This document shows positions 36,152-44,797 of a stretch of DNA of 64,000 nucleotides, piece by piece. Under the pieces are notes generated by a model that had not been told where the DNA came from, made no database searches, and saw only the letters and a list, made by a program, of their open reading frames with translations. The first letter of the stretch is position 1, and the number at the start of each line of letters is the position of its first letter. Position numbers and translations under genes: made by a program. Origin of the DNA: Bradyrhizobium viridifuturi (GTDB lineage: Bacteria; Pseudomonadota; Alphaproteobacteria; Rhizobiales; Xanthobacteraceae); NCBI RefSeq assembly GCF_001238275.1, contig NZ_LGTB01000019.1, positions 82,142 through 146,141 of the forward strand, read 5' to 3'.

Positions 36152-36937
36152 TCAGTTGAACATCGCGTCGATGTCGTCCTGCGAGGCGTGGCCGGCGTCG
36201 CCGTCGAGCTTCGGGCCGTTGAGCAGGCGGGCATCGCCCTCGCGGGTGTCAACGATCGGCGGGGAGTGGGTCTTGATCGCGTCGACACCGCCCCAGATGT
36301 TCATCATCTCGTTGATGTGCTGTTCGATGAACTTCATCGTCTGCATCACCTTGCTGATGCGCTGGCCGGTGAGGTCCTGGAAGTTGCAGGCCTCGAAGAT
36401 CGAGACCACGCGCTCCTGAATGTCTTCGCTGAGCCGCTTCTGCTGGTCGGGCGTGACGTTGTTGGCGAGCGCGGTCGCGGCCTGGTCGATCGCCTCGACC
36501 GCTTCGAGGATCTGCTGGGTGGCCTGTTCGGTGCCGCCGACCACGGCGCCAAGCTCGCCATTGACCTTGGCCATCTCCTCGCCGTTGAAGCTCTTGCCGT
36601 GCAGCACGGCGATCTCGCGCTTGGTGCGGCTGATCGCGTCGTGGATCAGGTCGAGCTCGACCTTGAGCTTCTCGCACTGTTCGACCTGTGCGCGGTAGGT
36701 CTCGAGCAGCGCGTGGGTCTCGGCGACTTCGCGAGCGACCGCGGCATCGACGCTGTCGCCGCTGCGCTGCGCCGGCGTTGCGGCCATCTGGGCGCGGATC
36801 GAGCGAAGCTCGGCCATGATCTCGCGATGCATCGGACCGAGGTCGGCGCCGCCGGCCGCTTCCGGCTCCGGCATCACCACCTCACCCATCGCCTGCTCGA
36901 CACGAAAACGCTTGCGCTTCACTGACATGATTTTCAT
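36152..36937 (-). CDS. CheZ-family protein phosphatase
   Basis: 261 residues from ATG 36937; ATG 36928 is an alternative three codons in. The C-terminal half is CheZ-like: long helices (EQATQQILEAVEAIDQAATA) and the signature FQDLTGQRISKVMQTM, whose Gln is the catalytic residue that dephosphorylates CheY-P. The extreme C-terminus ASQDDIDAMFN resembles the CheY-binding tail. No chemotaxis cluster is adjacent, as usual for alphaproteobacterial CheZ. The N-terminal 60 residues are not conserved. Confidence 0.85.
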   Translation of the reverse strand: MKIMSVKRKRFRVEQAMGEVVMPEPEAAGGADLGPMHREIMAELRSIRAQMAATPAQRSGDSVDAAVAREVAETHALLETYRAQVEQCEKLKVELDLIHDAISRTKREIAVLHGKSFNGEEMAKVNGELGAVVGGTEQATQQILEAVEAIDQAATALANNVTPDQQKRLSEDIQERVVSIFEACNFQDLTGQRISKVMQTMKFIEQHINEMMNIWGGVDAIKTHSPPIVDTREGDARLLNGPKLDGDAGHASQDDIDAMFN

Positions 36938-37238
36938 TCCCGCCCCTTTACTGCCGTCCGTTCTAGACAGCGCGGATTTAACGTCAGGTTCACGCCGGAG
37001 CAGTTTGCGCCGAGTGCGTGCAATCGCGGCGCTACCGGCGATTAACCATGTTGCCGCGGCGTTCACGCAAAATAAACGCTACCGGGCAAAACCGCGCCGC
37101 ATTGCCGACGTGGTGAATCGAAACGGCCGATCCGTTTACCAAACCGATGCGGTTTTCATTGCTTATTGACCACGTGCAACGGCGCAAGTCGGCGCCCTCG
37201 CGCATCACGTCACGACGAAACCAGTACAGAGTACGTCG
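36938..37238. other. Divergent spacer between cheZ-like gene and L,D-transpeptidase gene
   Basis: 301 bp without a gene. AT-richer around 37120-37170. It must hold both promoters; none is clear enough to mark. Confidence 0.4.
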
Positions 37239-38047
37239 ATGTTCAGGAAAACCACGCTTGCGCTGCTCGCCGGCGCGTCTTCTCTTATTGCCGTTCCCCA
37301 CCATGCCATGGCGATCGACGCGTCGCTCCGCCCGAGCCCACCGTGATCTACGCCAACCAGGGCGCGCCGCAGCCGCCGATGCGCACCGCCTATGTGCAGC
37401 CGCAACGCTCCAACATGGGCGGCGGCTTCATCGAATTCCTGTTCGGCGATGCGCCGTCGTCGCAGGGTTATGCGCCGCAGCCGATGTATCAGCAGCAGCC
37501 GGCCTATTACGGCAATCGCCAGGGGCTGCCGCCGATGGATCCGCAGCAGCAGATGATCCGTCAGCAGCAAGAGGCGGCGGGCGATCCGACGCAGCGTCCG
37601 TTCGATCCGCAATATGAAAAGCAGCTGGTCGACTATCACGGCAAGGAAGGCGCCGGCACCATCGTCGTCGATACGCCGAACAAATTCCTCTATCTGGTGC
37701 AGGGCGACGGCCGCGCGCTGCGCTACGGCATCGGCGTCGGGCGGCCCGGCTTCACCTGGGCCGGCACCAAGACGATTTCGGCGAAGAAGGAGTGGCCGGC
37801 CTGGACGCCGCCGCCGGAAATGCTGGCGCGCCGTCCCGATCTGCCGCGGCACATGGAAGGCGGCCCGGAGAATCCGCTCGGGGCGCGTGCGATGTATCTC
37901 GGCTCCTCGCTCTATCGCATCCACGGCTCCAACGAGCCGTGGACGATCGGCACCAACGTCTCGTCCGGCTGCATCCGGATGCGCAACGAGGACGTGATTG
38001 ATCTCTACGGCCGCGTCAATGTCGGCGCCAAGGTCGTCGTGATGTGA
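37239..38047 (+). CDS. L,D-transpeptidase (ErfK/YbiS family), one frameshift
   Basis: About 269 residues after correction. The signal peptide MFRKTTLALLAGASSLIAV starts at 37239, and the frame then breaks near 37325. Restoring one G (GCGTCGCTCCG to GCGTCGGCTCCG) joins it to the mature protein. A Gln-rich linker precedes the YkuD domain: KFLYLVQGDGRALRYGIGVG, and the catalytic motif HGSNEPWTIGT then SSGCIRM with the nucleophilic Cys. These enzymes make 3-3 cross-links in peptidoglycan or attach proteins to it in the periplasm. The length of 809 nt fits one lost base. Confidence 0.87.
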
Positions 38048-38067
38048 TCACGGCCAACGCGTGAATC

Positions 38068-38098
38068 AAAAACGGCCGCTCGATCCGAGCGGCCGTTT
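38068..38098. terminator. Bidirectional terminator between convergent genes
   Basis: AAACGGCCGCTCG pairs with CGAGCGGCCGTTT across a short loop; AAAAA on one side and TTT on the other serve both the L,D-transpeptidase and the DUF2076 gene. Confidence 0.82.
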
Positions 38099-38122
38099 GT
38101 CGTTCAGGCGATGCGCACGCGC

Positions 38123-38961
38123 TTACGCATAATCGCTGTCATTGTCTCCGCCGCCGTCGAAACCGTCGTCGTCATTGTCGAAGCCGTCGGAATCGTGGTC
38201 GGTGTTGTAGTTGTCGTCGTTGTTGTTGTTCGAGGCCTGGTCGAACAGGCCGGCGCGCGAGCCGCTGTCGCGGTTCGAGCCGATGTCGTTGACCCCGGCG
38301 TCACGCGCGAGATCGCTCGACGACTGGTCGCCGCCCCAGGGACGCGAGCCGCCAGTGAGGCTGCCGGCATCCGCCAGCGACTGGTGGCCGCCGCCGCCCA
38401 TCATGCCGCGGATGCTGGAGAGCAGCAGTCCGCCGCCGACCACGCCGGCCGCGGCCGCAGCCGCGGTGCCGAGGAACGAGCCGCCCCCGCCGCCGGGCGC
38501 GCCGCCGCCGAAAGCCGGGGGCTGGCCGAATTGCGGTTGTCCGTATTGCTGCGGCGGCTGGCCGTAGGGCTGGCCATAGCCGCCGGCCTGCTGCATCGCC
38601 TGGCCCGAGTTCCAGACCGGGCGGCGCCCATGTCAGGCGCGCGCACCGGCGGCACCGAGCCGTGCGGCTGGCCTTGTCCCTGCCCGAAGATCGCATCGCG
38701 CATCGAATCGAGGAAACCACCTTGCTGCAGGGCTGGCTGCTGCTGGCCGGCCGCGGCCTCGAGCTCCTGGATCCGGTCATGGGCGCGCTTCAGCGCCTCG
38801 TCCTGCACCAGCGCGGTCTGCACCAGTGCGTAGACCGCATTCGGCGCGTTGCGCAGGCCCTGCATGATCGCGGACATGGCCTCGCTGTCGCGCGGGGCAT
38901 TCTCCAGCTTGGCGAGCCGGTCGAAGAGATCGTCGATCAATTGGCGTTCTTGCGGTGTCAT
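38123..38961 (-). CDS. DUF2076 protein, one frameshift
   Basis: About 279 residues after correction, from ATG 38961 (MTPQERQLIDDLFDRLAKLE). The N-terminal domain (to about 110) is the DUF2076 helical part (SAIMQGLRNAPNAVYALVQT). The C-terminal part is Gln/Gly/Pro-rich, then a Gly/Ala hydrophobic segment FLGTAAAAAAGVVGGGLLLS, and a tail very rich in Asp/Asn. The halves are out of frame near 38628; one added G (ATGGGCGCCGCCC to ATGGGCGGCCGCCC) restores them. Function of the family is unknown; it may be membrane-associated. Confidence 0.8.
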
Positions 38962-39081
38962 GGCGTTCTCCATCGCGTCGATCGAATCGGCGCGCCCGAG
39001 ATGTAGGATGGGCTTTGTGGCGCAAGGAGTGGGGGCGTGAATTAAATTTCTGTATGCGACAATACGACCTGTGAACCTGAA

Positions 39082-39126
39082 GCGTTTTCGAGCGAAGCGG
39101 ATACCGGTTCGCGTGAAGAAGACGCG
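39082..39126. repeat. AGCGTTTTCG-type intergenic element, copy 2
   Basis: GCGTTTTCGAGCGAAGCGG, then ATACCGGTTCGCGTGAAGAAGACGC. The ends GCGTTTTC and GAAGACGC are near-inverted. It lies between the deacetylase stop and the DUF2076 start. Confidence 0.75.
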
Positions 39127-39154
39127 CCAAAACCGGCGTCAGGCAGGTGTAACT

Positions 39155-39997
39155 TTATTCGAGTGTAACTTTATTCAGGGCCAGTAGCGCGGGGAAATCG
39201 TTGCCCGCCAGATAGGCATGCTCGGTCTCGCGCTGCGTCGTCAGCGGGTCGAGACTCTTCAGGGTTTCATCGACGAAACCGGGGTGGCACATCACGAGGC
39301 CATCTTCCGGCATACCGTCCAGAAAGCCGCGCATCAGTGCCGCGAAATCGTTCTCGCGCGTAAAATCATAGGCGCCGGCGAAGGCCGGGTTGAAGCGTAG
39401 GCCGGCTCGCTGCGCCTTGATGCGGAATTGGGTGCTGAGCACATTCAGCACCAGCGCCTTCGGCGCCGCGAGCTGGCGCGCCAGCGGACCTTCGCGTCCG
39501 CACTGCCGCACCCAGGCGTCCGGTGCGCGCTCCTTCACGGCGCGCAGGAAGCCGTCGCGCACCTGCGGGAACAGCTGCGCGTGCTGGTGGCCGTCGACGA
39601 AATCGGGCGCGCGGCCGAACAGCTCGTGGAAGGCGTCGAGCTGCGCCAGCACCTCGTCATGGACCAGCTCGGCGTCGAGCCGATGCATCAGCCCGGCGCG
39701 CAACAACCTCGGGAACGGCAGGAACATATCGCCGTCGAGCGGGCGGAAATGCATGGTCAGCGGCCGGAACGGCGCGGTCAGCGTCACATGCAGCCCGATC
39801 GCGCAGCGCGGGCTTTTCGCCACCGATTCCTGCAATGCGGCCGCAGCTTCCCGGCCGATCGCCGGCGTCACCATCATCACCGAGGTCGCATTGAGGCGGC
39901 CGCGCTCGATCAGATCGCGGATCGCGCGGTTGACGCCGTCGCTCAAGCCATAATCGTCAGCACACAGCCAGATCCGGCGCGGCGGTGCTTCGCTCAT
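39155..39997 (-). CDS. YdjC/ChbG-family carbohydrate deacetylase
   Basis: 280 residues from ATG 39997, overlapping the glycosyltransferase stop in ATGA. Metal-site motifs of the YdjC family: IWLCADDYGLSDGVNRAI (Asp pair), AIGLHVTLTAPF (His) and FVDGHQHAQLFP (His). The end has GLVMCHPGFVDE. ChbG deacetylates chitobiose; hopanoid-linked relatives (HpnK) also exist. Coupling with a polyprenyl-type glycosyltransferase suggests modification of a lipid-linked sugar: the transferase adds it and this enzyme deacetylates it. Confidence 0.85.
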   Translation of the reverse strand: MSEAPPRRIWLCADDYGLSDGVNRAIRDLIERGRLNATSVMMVTPAIGREAAAALQESVAKSPRCAIGLHVTLTAPFRPLTMHFRPLDGDMFLPFPRLLRAGLMHRLDAELVHDEVLAQLDAFHELFGRAPDFVDGHQHAQLFPQVRDGFLRAVKERAPDAWVRQCGREGPLARQLAAPKALVLNVLSTQFRIKAQRAGLRFNPAFAGAYDFTRENDFAALMRGFLDGMPEDGLVMCHPGFVDETLKSLDPLTTQRETEHAYLAGNDFPALLALNKVTLE

Positions 39998-41040
39998 TCG
40001 GCGGCGGTCCGCTCGGAGGCATTTTGCGCCGCGCCGCCGTCGGCGTGCTTCTCGGTATGCTCGGCGACGAAGTAGATCGGCCGCGCCTTCAGCTCGGAGA
40101 GGATCTTGCCAATATATTCGCCGACGATGCCGATCATGATCAGCTGCACGCCGCCGATCGTCATCATGCCGATCATCAGCGACGGATAGCCGGGCACCTG
40201 CTTGCCGGTGGTCAAGACTTCCCACAGGATCGAGAGGCCGAACAGGAAGGCGACGCCCGCGAGCAGCGCGCCGAGCAGGCTGGCGAAGCGCAGCGGCGCC
40301 ACCGAGAACGAGGTCAGGCCCTCGATCGAGAGACCGATCAGCCGGCCGGCATTGAAGGTGGTGACGCCGTGTGCGCGCGGCGCCGGCTCGTAGTCGACGC
40401 GGATCTGCTTGAAGCCGATCCAGCTGGCGAGGCCCTTGAAGAAGCGGTTGCGCTCCGGCAATTGCCGCAAGGCCGCTGCCGCGCGCGGCGACAGCAGGCG
40501 GAAGTCGCCCGCATCCTCGGGGATCTGCTGCCGCGCGCCCCAGTTGATCAGCGCGTAGAAGCCGCGGACAGCAAGCCGCCGCGCCGCCGATTCATTGTCG
40601 CGATGCGCCTTCGCCGTGTAGACCACGTCGTAGCCGTCATCGATCCAGTGTGCGACCAGTTGCTCCACCAGCGTCGGCGGATGCTGGCCGTCGCCATCCA
40701 TGAACAGGACCGCGCCGCGGCGGGCATGGTCGAGGCCGGCCATCAGCGCCGCCTCCTTGCCGAAATTGCGCGACAGCGACACCACCTGCAGGTCGAGCCC
40801 GTCGGCGGCCAGACCGCGCGCGATTGCGAGCGTATCGTCGGCGCTGCCGTCGTCGACATAGATCACTTCGCAGGCAAGCCCGTAACGGGCGCGCAGCGAT
40901 CTCGCGAGGTCGATCAGCCGTTGGTGCAGCGCACTGAGCCCGGCGGCCTCGTTGTAGACGGGCACGACGATGGACAGACCCTGCGCGGCGGCGGTCTTGG
41001 CGGTCGTGGTCAGGCTGGAAACGTCAGAGCCCAGCATCAT
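39994..41040 (-). CDS. Family 2 glycosyltransferase with C-terminal membrane helices (ArnC/Dpm-like)
   Basis: 348 residues. GT-A nucleotide-sugar binding: LSIVVPVYNEAAGLSAL, VIYVDDGSADDTLAIA, the acceptor region FMDGDGQHPP with DxD-type acids and RNRFFKGLASWIGF. Two C-terminal membrane helices (LLGALLAGVAFLFGLSIL and MIGMMTIGGVQLIMIGIVG) place it at the inner membrane, as in ArnC, GtrB and dolichol-phosphate-sugar synthases. It probably transfers a sugar to undecaprenyl phosphate. It is translationally coupled with the YdjC deacetylase. Confidence 0.87.
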   Translation of the reverse strand: MMLGSDVSSLTTTAKTAAAQGLSIVVPVYNEAAGLSALHQRLIDLARSLRARYGLACEVIYVDDGSADDTLAIARGLAADGLDLQVVSLSRNFGKEAALMAGLDHARRGAVLFMDGDGQHPPTLVEQLVAHWIDDGYDVVYTAKAHRDNESAARRLAVRGFYALINWGARQQIPEDAGDFRLLSPRAAAALRQLPERNRFFKGLASWIGFKQIRVDYEPAPRAHGVTTFNAGRLIGLSIEGLTSFSVAPLRFASLLGALLAGVAFLFGLSILWEVLTTGKQVPGYPSLMIGMMTIGGVQLIMIGIVGEYIGKILSELKARPIYFVAEHTEKHADGGAAQNASERTAAE

Positions 41041-41059
41041 CGGTCAGGTTCCAGAACTA

Positions 41060-41108
41060 GAGCGTTTTCGGGCGAAGGGACGTCCGGTTCGCGTGAGGAA
41101 AACGCGTC
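41060..41108. repeat. AGCGTTTTCG-type intergenic element, copy 3
   Basis: GCGTTTTCGGGCGAAGG then GACGTCCGGTTCGCGTGAGGAAAACGC. The outer 8 bp are perfect inverted copies (GCGTTTTC/GAAAACGC). It lies upstream of the glycosyltransferase start and 71 bp from the hisG stop. Confidence 0.78.
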
Positions 41109-41178
41109 ACAACGACAGATCACGAACACAATATGGTACTGACGGCCGCCTGTCGCCAAGATGAACGGCGCGGCCGGC

Positions 41179-42153
41179 TCATTGTCGCAGGAACGCCTCG
41201 AGCTTGGCGAACAGCGGATTCTCGCGGTCGAACACGTAGTCCAGCGACACCACCGACACGGTCTCGGCGCCGTGCTCGCGCAGGAAGCTGCCGAGCGCGT
41301 AGAGCTTGCCCGGTGGGCAGTGCAGCGTAAGCATCCCCGACGAGGTCGGGCCGCCGAACGGGGCGACCACGCCGAAGCGCTGATGCGCCTCGGACAGCAG
41401 CGCGTCGTTACAGCCGGCGAAGCGGGTGCGGACCTCGCGGTATTTGCTGGCGCGGGCCCGCGCGGCGATGTGGTCGAGGATCACGCGCGCGGTCTCGCGG
41501 GCGCGTTCGACCAGTCGGCATCCTTTGAGGCCACCAGATTGGCCTGGCTGCGCAGCATCACGCCGTCGTCGAGCACCTTGAGCCCGTTGGCGGCGAGCGT
41601 CGCGCCTGTCGTGGTGATGTCGACGATCAGTTCGGCGGTACCGGCCGCGGGCGCGCCTTCGGTGGCGCCGGCGCTCTCGACGATGCGGTAGTCGCCGACG
41701 CGTGCCGGGCGAAGAAGCCGCGCGTCAGGTTGATGTACTTGGTCGCAACCCGCATGCGGTGATTGTGCTGCTCGCGGAAGCCGCTCGCGACGTCGTCGAG
41801 ATCGGCCATGGTGCGGACGTCGATCCAGCCTGCGGCACCGCGACCACGACATTGGCGTAGCCGAAGCCGAGGCCTTCGATCATCAGCACGCGTTTGTCGG
41901 GATCCGGAATGCTCTCGCGCACCAGGTCCTCGCCGGTGACGCCGAGATGCACGGCGCCGCGCGCCAGATTGGCCGCGATCTCGCTCGCCGACAGATAGGC
42001 GATCTCGACATTGTCGACGCCGGCGATGGTGCCGCGATAGTCGCGCGCGCCGCCGGCCTTCGACAGGCTCAGTCCGGCACGGGCGAAGAAGCTCTCTGCG
42101 TTTTCCTGCAGGCGCCCCTTGGACGGAACGGCGACGACGAAGGGCGTGCTCAT
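41179..42153 (-). CDS. hisG: ATP phosphoribosyltransferase HisG, three frameshifts
   Basis: HisG condenses ATP and PRPP, the first step of histidine synthesis. All parts are present but in four pieces: MSTPFVVAVPSKGRLQENAE.. to VVVAVPQA; then WIDVRTMADLDDVASGFRE; then VGDYRIVESAGATEGAPAAG..NLVASKDADWS; then ERARETARVILDHIAAR to the end. Each junction needs one base: about 41829 (GCTGG to GCCTGG), 41702 (CACGCG to CACGGCG) and 41507 (TCGAAC to TCGGAAC). With all three the gene codes for 325 residues. Its start overlaps the hisZ stop in ATGA. Loss of all three by mutation is unlikely in a histidine prototroph. Confidence 0.9.
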
Positions 42154-43313
42154 CGGGCGTCTCCGCGCAGGGCCTTGCCGTGCCGGGTCATCGCCTCGAT
42201 CCAGACCGAGAAGCCGACCGCGGGGATCGGATTGGCCGATCCGAGCTGCGACATCAGCCCGTCATAGCGGCCGCCCGCGACCAGCGGCTCGCTGCCGTTG
42301 CCCTTGGCGTGCAACTCGAATTCGAAGCCGGTGTAGTAGTCGAGGCCGCGGCCGAACGCGGTCGAGAACCGCGTCTTCCTGATGTCGATGCCGCGCGCCG
42401 CCATGAAGCCGACCCGGCTCTCGAACTGGTCGATCGCGGCAGCAAGGTTGAGCTTGGCGTCACTGGCCAGCGTGCGCAGCTGCGCGACCGCGTCGTCCGG
42501 ATCGCCCGAGATGGCGAGGAAGCGCTTGATGGTGGCGACCGCGTCGCGCGGCAGCGCGCCGCCCTTCAAGGTCGATTGCTCGAGGAAGCGGTCGGCGATC
42601 TCGGCGACCGTGCGTCCGCCGACATTGGTGGTGCCGGCGATCGACATCAAATCGGTGACCAGCGCCAGCGCCGCCTTGCGGTCGGAGCCGGCGAGGGCCG
42701 CGAGCACGCCCTCATATTCGTTGCGGCCCGGCGCGGTCGAAAGCGTCAGCTGCTCGATGTCGTCGGTCAGCGAGACCTTGCGGTTGAAATCCTTGATCAG
42801 GCGGCGCCGCCACACCGGGTAGAGCTCGAGCGCATCGATCAGCGCGTTGAACAGCGCGACGTCGCCGGTGCGGATCTCGACGTCCTTCAGCCCGAACGCG
42901 GTGGTCGCCTCCAGCGCCAGTGCCAGCATCTCGGCGTCGGCCGCGGCGCGGTCCTGCCGTCCGAAGGATTCGATGCCGGCCTGCAGGAACTGGCTCGGCG
43001 CGCCGCCGCGATAGCGGAATACCGGGCCGAGATAGCTGAAGCCGGCCGGCTGGCCGGCGCGAGGCGAGGCCAGGTAGTCGCGCGCCACCGGGATCGTGAG
43101 GTCCGGGCGCAGGCAGAGCTCTTCGCCGCTCGGGTCGGTCGTCAGGTACAGGCTCTTGCGGATGTCTTCGCCGGAGAGGTCGAGGAACGGCTCGGCCGGC
43201 TGCAGGACCGCCGGTTCGGACCTGACGTACCCGGCCTGCGCGAACGAGGCCAGCAGCGCATCCGCCCAGATGGCGGATCCGGCGGCGGATCGTGGTGCGG
43301 CAGCTTCGGTCAT
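42150..43313 (-). CDS. hisZ: ATP phosphoribosyltransferase regulatory subunit HisZ
   Basis: 387 residues from ATG 43313; a TTG four codons earlier is possible. Class II tRNA-synthetase-like core without the catalytic set: DIRKSLYLTTDPSGEELCL, LRPDLTIPVARDYLAS, FSYLGPVFRYRGGAPSQFLQ and SFGRQDRAAADAEML. HisZ binds HisG and gives histidine feedback control. The gene overlaps hisG by 4 bp. HisZ normally partners short HisG; the HisG here has a longer C-terminus (325 residues when corrected). Confidence 0.9.
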   Translation of the reverse strand: MTEAAAPRSAAGSAIWADALLASFAQAGYVRSEPAVLQPAEPFLDLSGEDIRKSLYLTTDPSGEELCLRPDLTIPVARDYLASPRAGQPAGFSYLGPVFRYRGGAPSQFLQAGIESFGRQDRAAADAEMLALALEATTAFGLKDVEIRTGDVALFNALIDALELYPVWRRRLIKDFNRKVSLTDDIEQLTLSTAPGRNEYEGVLAALAGSDRKAALALVTDLMSIAGTTNVGGRTVAEIADRFLEQSTLKGGALPRDAVATIKRFLAISGDPDDAVAQLRTLASDAKLNLAAAIDQFESRVGFMAARGIDIRKTRFSTAFGRGLDYYTGFEFELHAKGNGSEPLVAGGRYDGLMSQLGSANPIPAVGFSVWIEAMTRHGKALRGDAR

Positions 43314-43412
43314 CTCGAGGTCCAATTCGCCCCGAAATCGCGTTTCGAGGCCGGTTCCATAGGTGGTGCTGGCGGAGCCCTTAGCATGGCCGATCCATGG
43401 TTTCGACAGGGA

Positions 43413-44309
43413 TCAGCCAAGTGGCTTAATGATTGGGTTCGTTAACGATTTTGCGACGGCTTGGCTAGGGGCCGGGCACGCCGACTTGCGAGTGAGGTGA
43501 GCACGCCTCTCAGGCTCCCTCCCCCGCAAGGGGGAGGGAACCCTTGCGCTGGTGTGTCCATCACTGCCGCCCCAATCGCCCAGCGCTGCCTGCACCAGCG
43601 TCAGCGCGGCGACGGCGGCGGTGTCGGCGCGCAGGATGCGCGGGCCGAGTGCGAGGCGGAGGATGTTGGGCTGGCGCAGCAGCAGCGCGCGCTCCTCCTC
43701 GGCAAAGCCGCCCTCGGGGCCGACCAGGACGTCGATCCCGCTGTTTGCTGTTGTGGCAGCCTGCAACGCCTGCATCGGGTTCGCGACCTCGGCCGCCTCG
43801 TCGCAGAACACCAATAGCCGCGCCGGGTCGCGGCCGGCGAGGTAACGCTCGAGCGGCAGCGGATCGGCGACCTCGGCAAGCGAGATGATGCCGCATTGCT
43901 CGGCGGCCTCGACCACATTGGCGCGCATCCGTTCACCATTGACCCGCGACACCTGGGTGAAGCGGGTCAGCACCGGCGCCAGCCGCGCGGCGCCCATCTC
44001 GACGGCCTTCTGCACCATGTAGTCGAGCCGCGCATGTTTCAGCGGCGCGAACACATAGGTGACGTCGGGCAGGCGATCCTGCGCGCGGGTCTGTGCCGTG
44101 ATCGTCAGCGTGTCGGCGCGCTTGCGGCCGGAAATCGCTGCGCGCCACTCGCCGTCGCGCCCGTTGAACACCAGCACGGTGTCACCGGCGCCGAGCCGCA
44201 GCACGTTGCCGAGATAATTGCTCTGGTCGCGTTCGAGCGAAACGGTTGCGCCGGCACCGAGCGGCGCATCGACGAACAGGCGGGGGCTGTGAAAATCGTG
44301 TTCGGGCAT
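43413..44309 (-). CDS. rsmE: 16S rRNA m3U1498 methyltransferase RsmE, C-terminally extended
   Basis: 298 residues. SPOUT-type methyltransferase: FVDAPLGAGATVSLERDQSN, cited in parts as FVDAPLGAG and VSLERDQSNYLGNVLR, then RLAPVLTRFTQVS, VLVGPEGGFAEEE and LALGPRILRADTAAVAAL, the SAM-binding knot. RsmE methylates U1498 in the decoding centre. The catalytic part ends at about residue 250; the last 48 residues read through a palindromic repeat (43517-43538) into unrelated sequence, so the extension is probably a by-product of repeat insertion. Confidence 0.9.
   Translation of the reverse strand: MPEHDFHSPRLFVDAPLGAGATVSLERDQSNYLGNVLRLGAGDTVLVFNGRDGEWRAAISGRKRADTLTITAQTRAQDRLPDVTYVFAPLKHARLDYMVQKAVEMGAARLAPVLTRFTQVSRVNGERMRANVVEAAEQCGIISLAEVADPLPLERYLAGRDPARLLVFCDEAAEVANPMQALQAATTANSGIDVLVGPEGGFAEEERALLLRQPNILRLALGPRILRADTAAVAALTLVQAALGDWGGSDGHTSARVPSPLRGREPERRAHLTRKSACPAPSQAVAKSLTNPIIKPLG
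43517..43538. repeat. Hairpin repeat inside the rsmE 3' end
   Basis: CCCTCCCCC pairs with GGGGGAGGG over GCAA. It belongs to the same CT-rich palindrome class as 20795-20910. It lies within the reading frame of rsmE near its end. Confidence 0.7.
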
Positions 44310-44797
44310 GTTCGGGGAGGATCTTCAAATTCCATGACGGGCATCGTTCGCCAGCGCTACGGTGGCTTCACTGCTGCCCGACAAATTTACCAAACTGAAC
44401 GACACCGTAATCCCGCGGACTCGCCATGAATTCGTGGGCCGGGTAGGAAGAAAGCGTCGATACATTGCTTCTGTCACCAAGTCATATTGAAGTCCGAGGG
44501 GTCGCTTGCACGCGGCCCCTTTTGTTGTTCGGTCGGCCTGCGGGGCTGCAAATCCAGATCGAGGCATGACCGAAAATCCTGTTCAGGCAGATTTGAAGCC
44601 CGATTTTACCGCCGTTCGTAGCCTAAAGGCTTAGATCCGGGAACAATTTAATGTGGCCGGTGTGGCCCTACGCCGCGCTGTCGCCCAAATCCACGGGTTG
44701 TTAAGGGCTCACAGGAATCGTAAAACGCCCCCAAAATTCGTTGCTTCGTTTTGTTGCGCTGGGGTTGCCTGGACCTTTTGCCGGAGAAACACCCTCG
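44310..44797. other. Divergent spacer with an orphan terminator
   Basis: 488 bp between rsmE and the gene at 44798. No convincing gene on either strand. A terminator-like hairpin at 44498-44530 has no protein gene before it on its strand, so a small RNA could end there. Confidence 0.45.
44498..44530 (+). terminator. Orphan terminator-like hairpin
   Basis: GGGGTCGC pairs with GCGGCCCC (one U-G wobble) over TTGCAC and is followed by TTTTGTTGTT. There is no annotated gene upstream on the same strand for about 190 bp, since rsmE runs the other way. Confidence 0.6.

Noticed and set aside
37166..37238. Upstream start for the L,D-transpeptidase gene
   Set aside because: The upstream frame encodes no signal peptide; the true signal peptide begins at 37239 in another frame, joined by one missing base.
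44325..44567. Minus-strand frame of 80 codons upstream of rsmE
   Set aside because: No domain or good start, and it overlaps an apparent terminator of the other strand.
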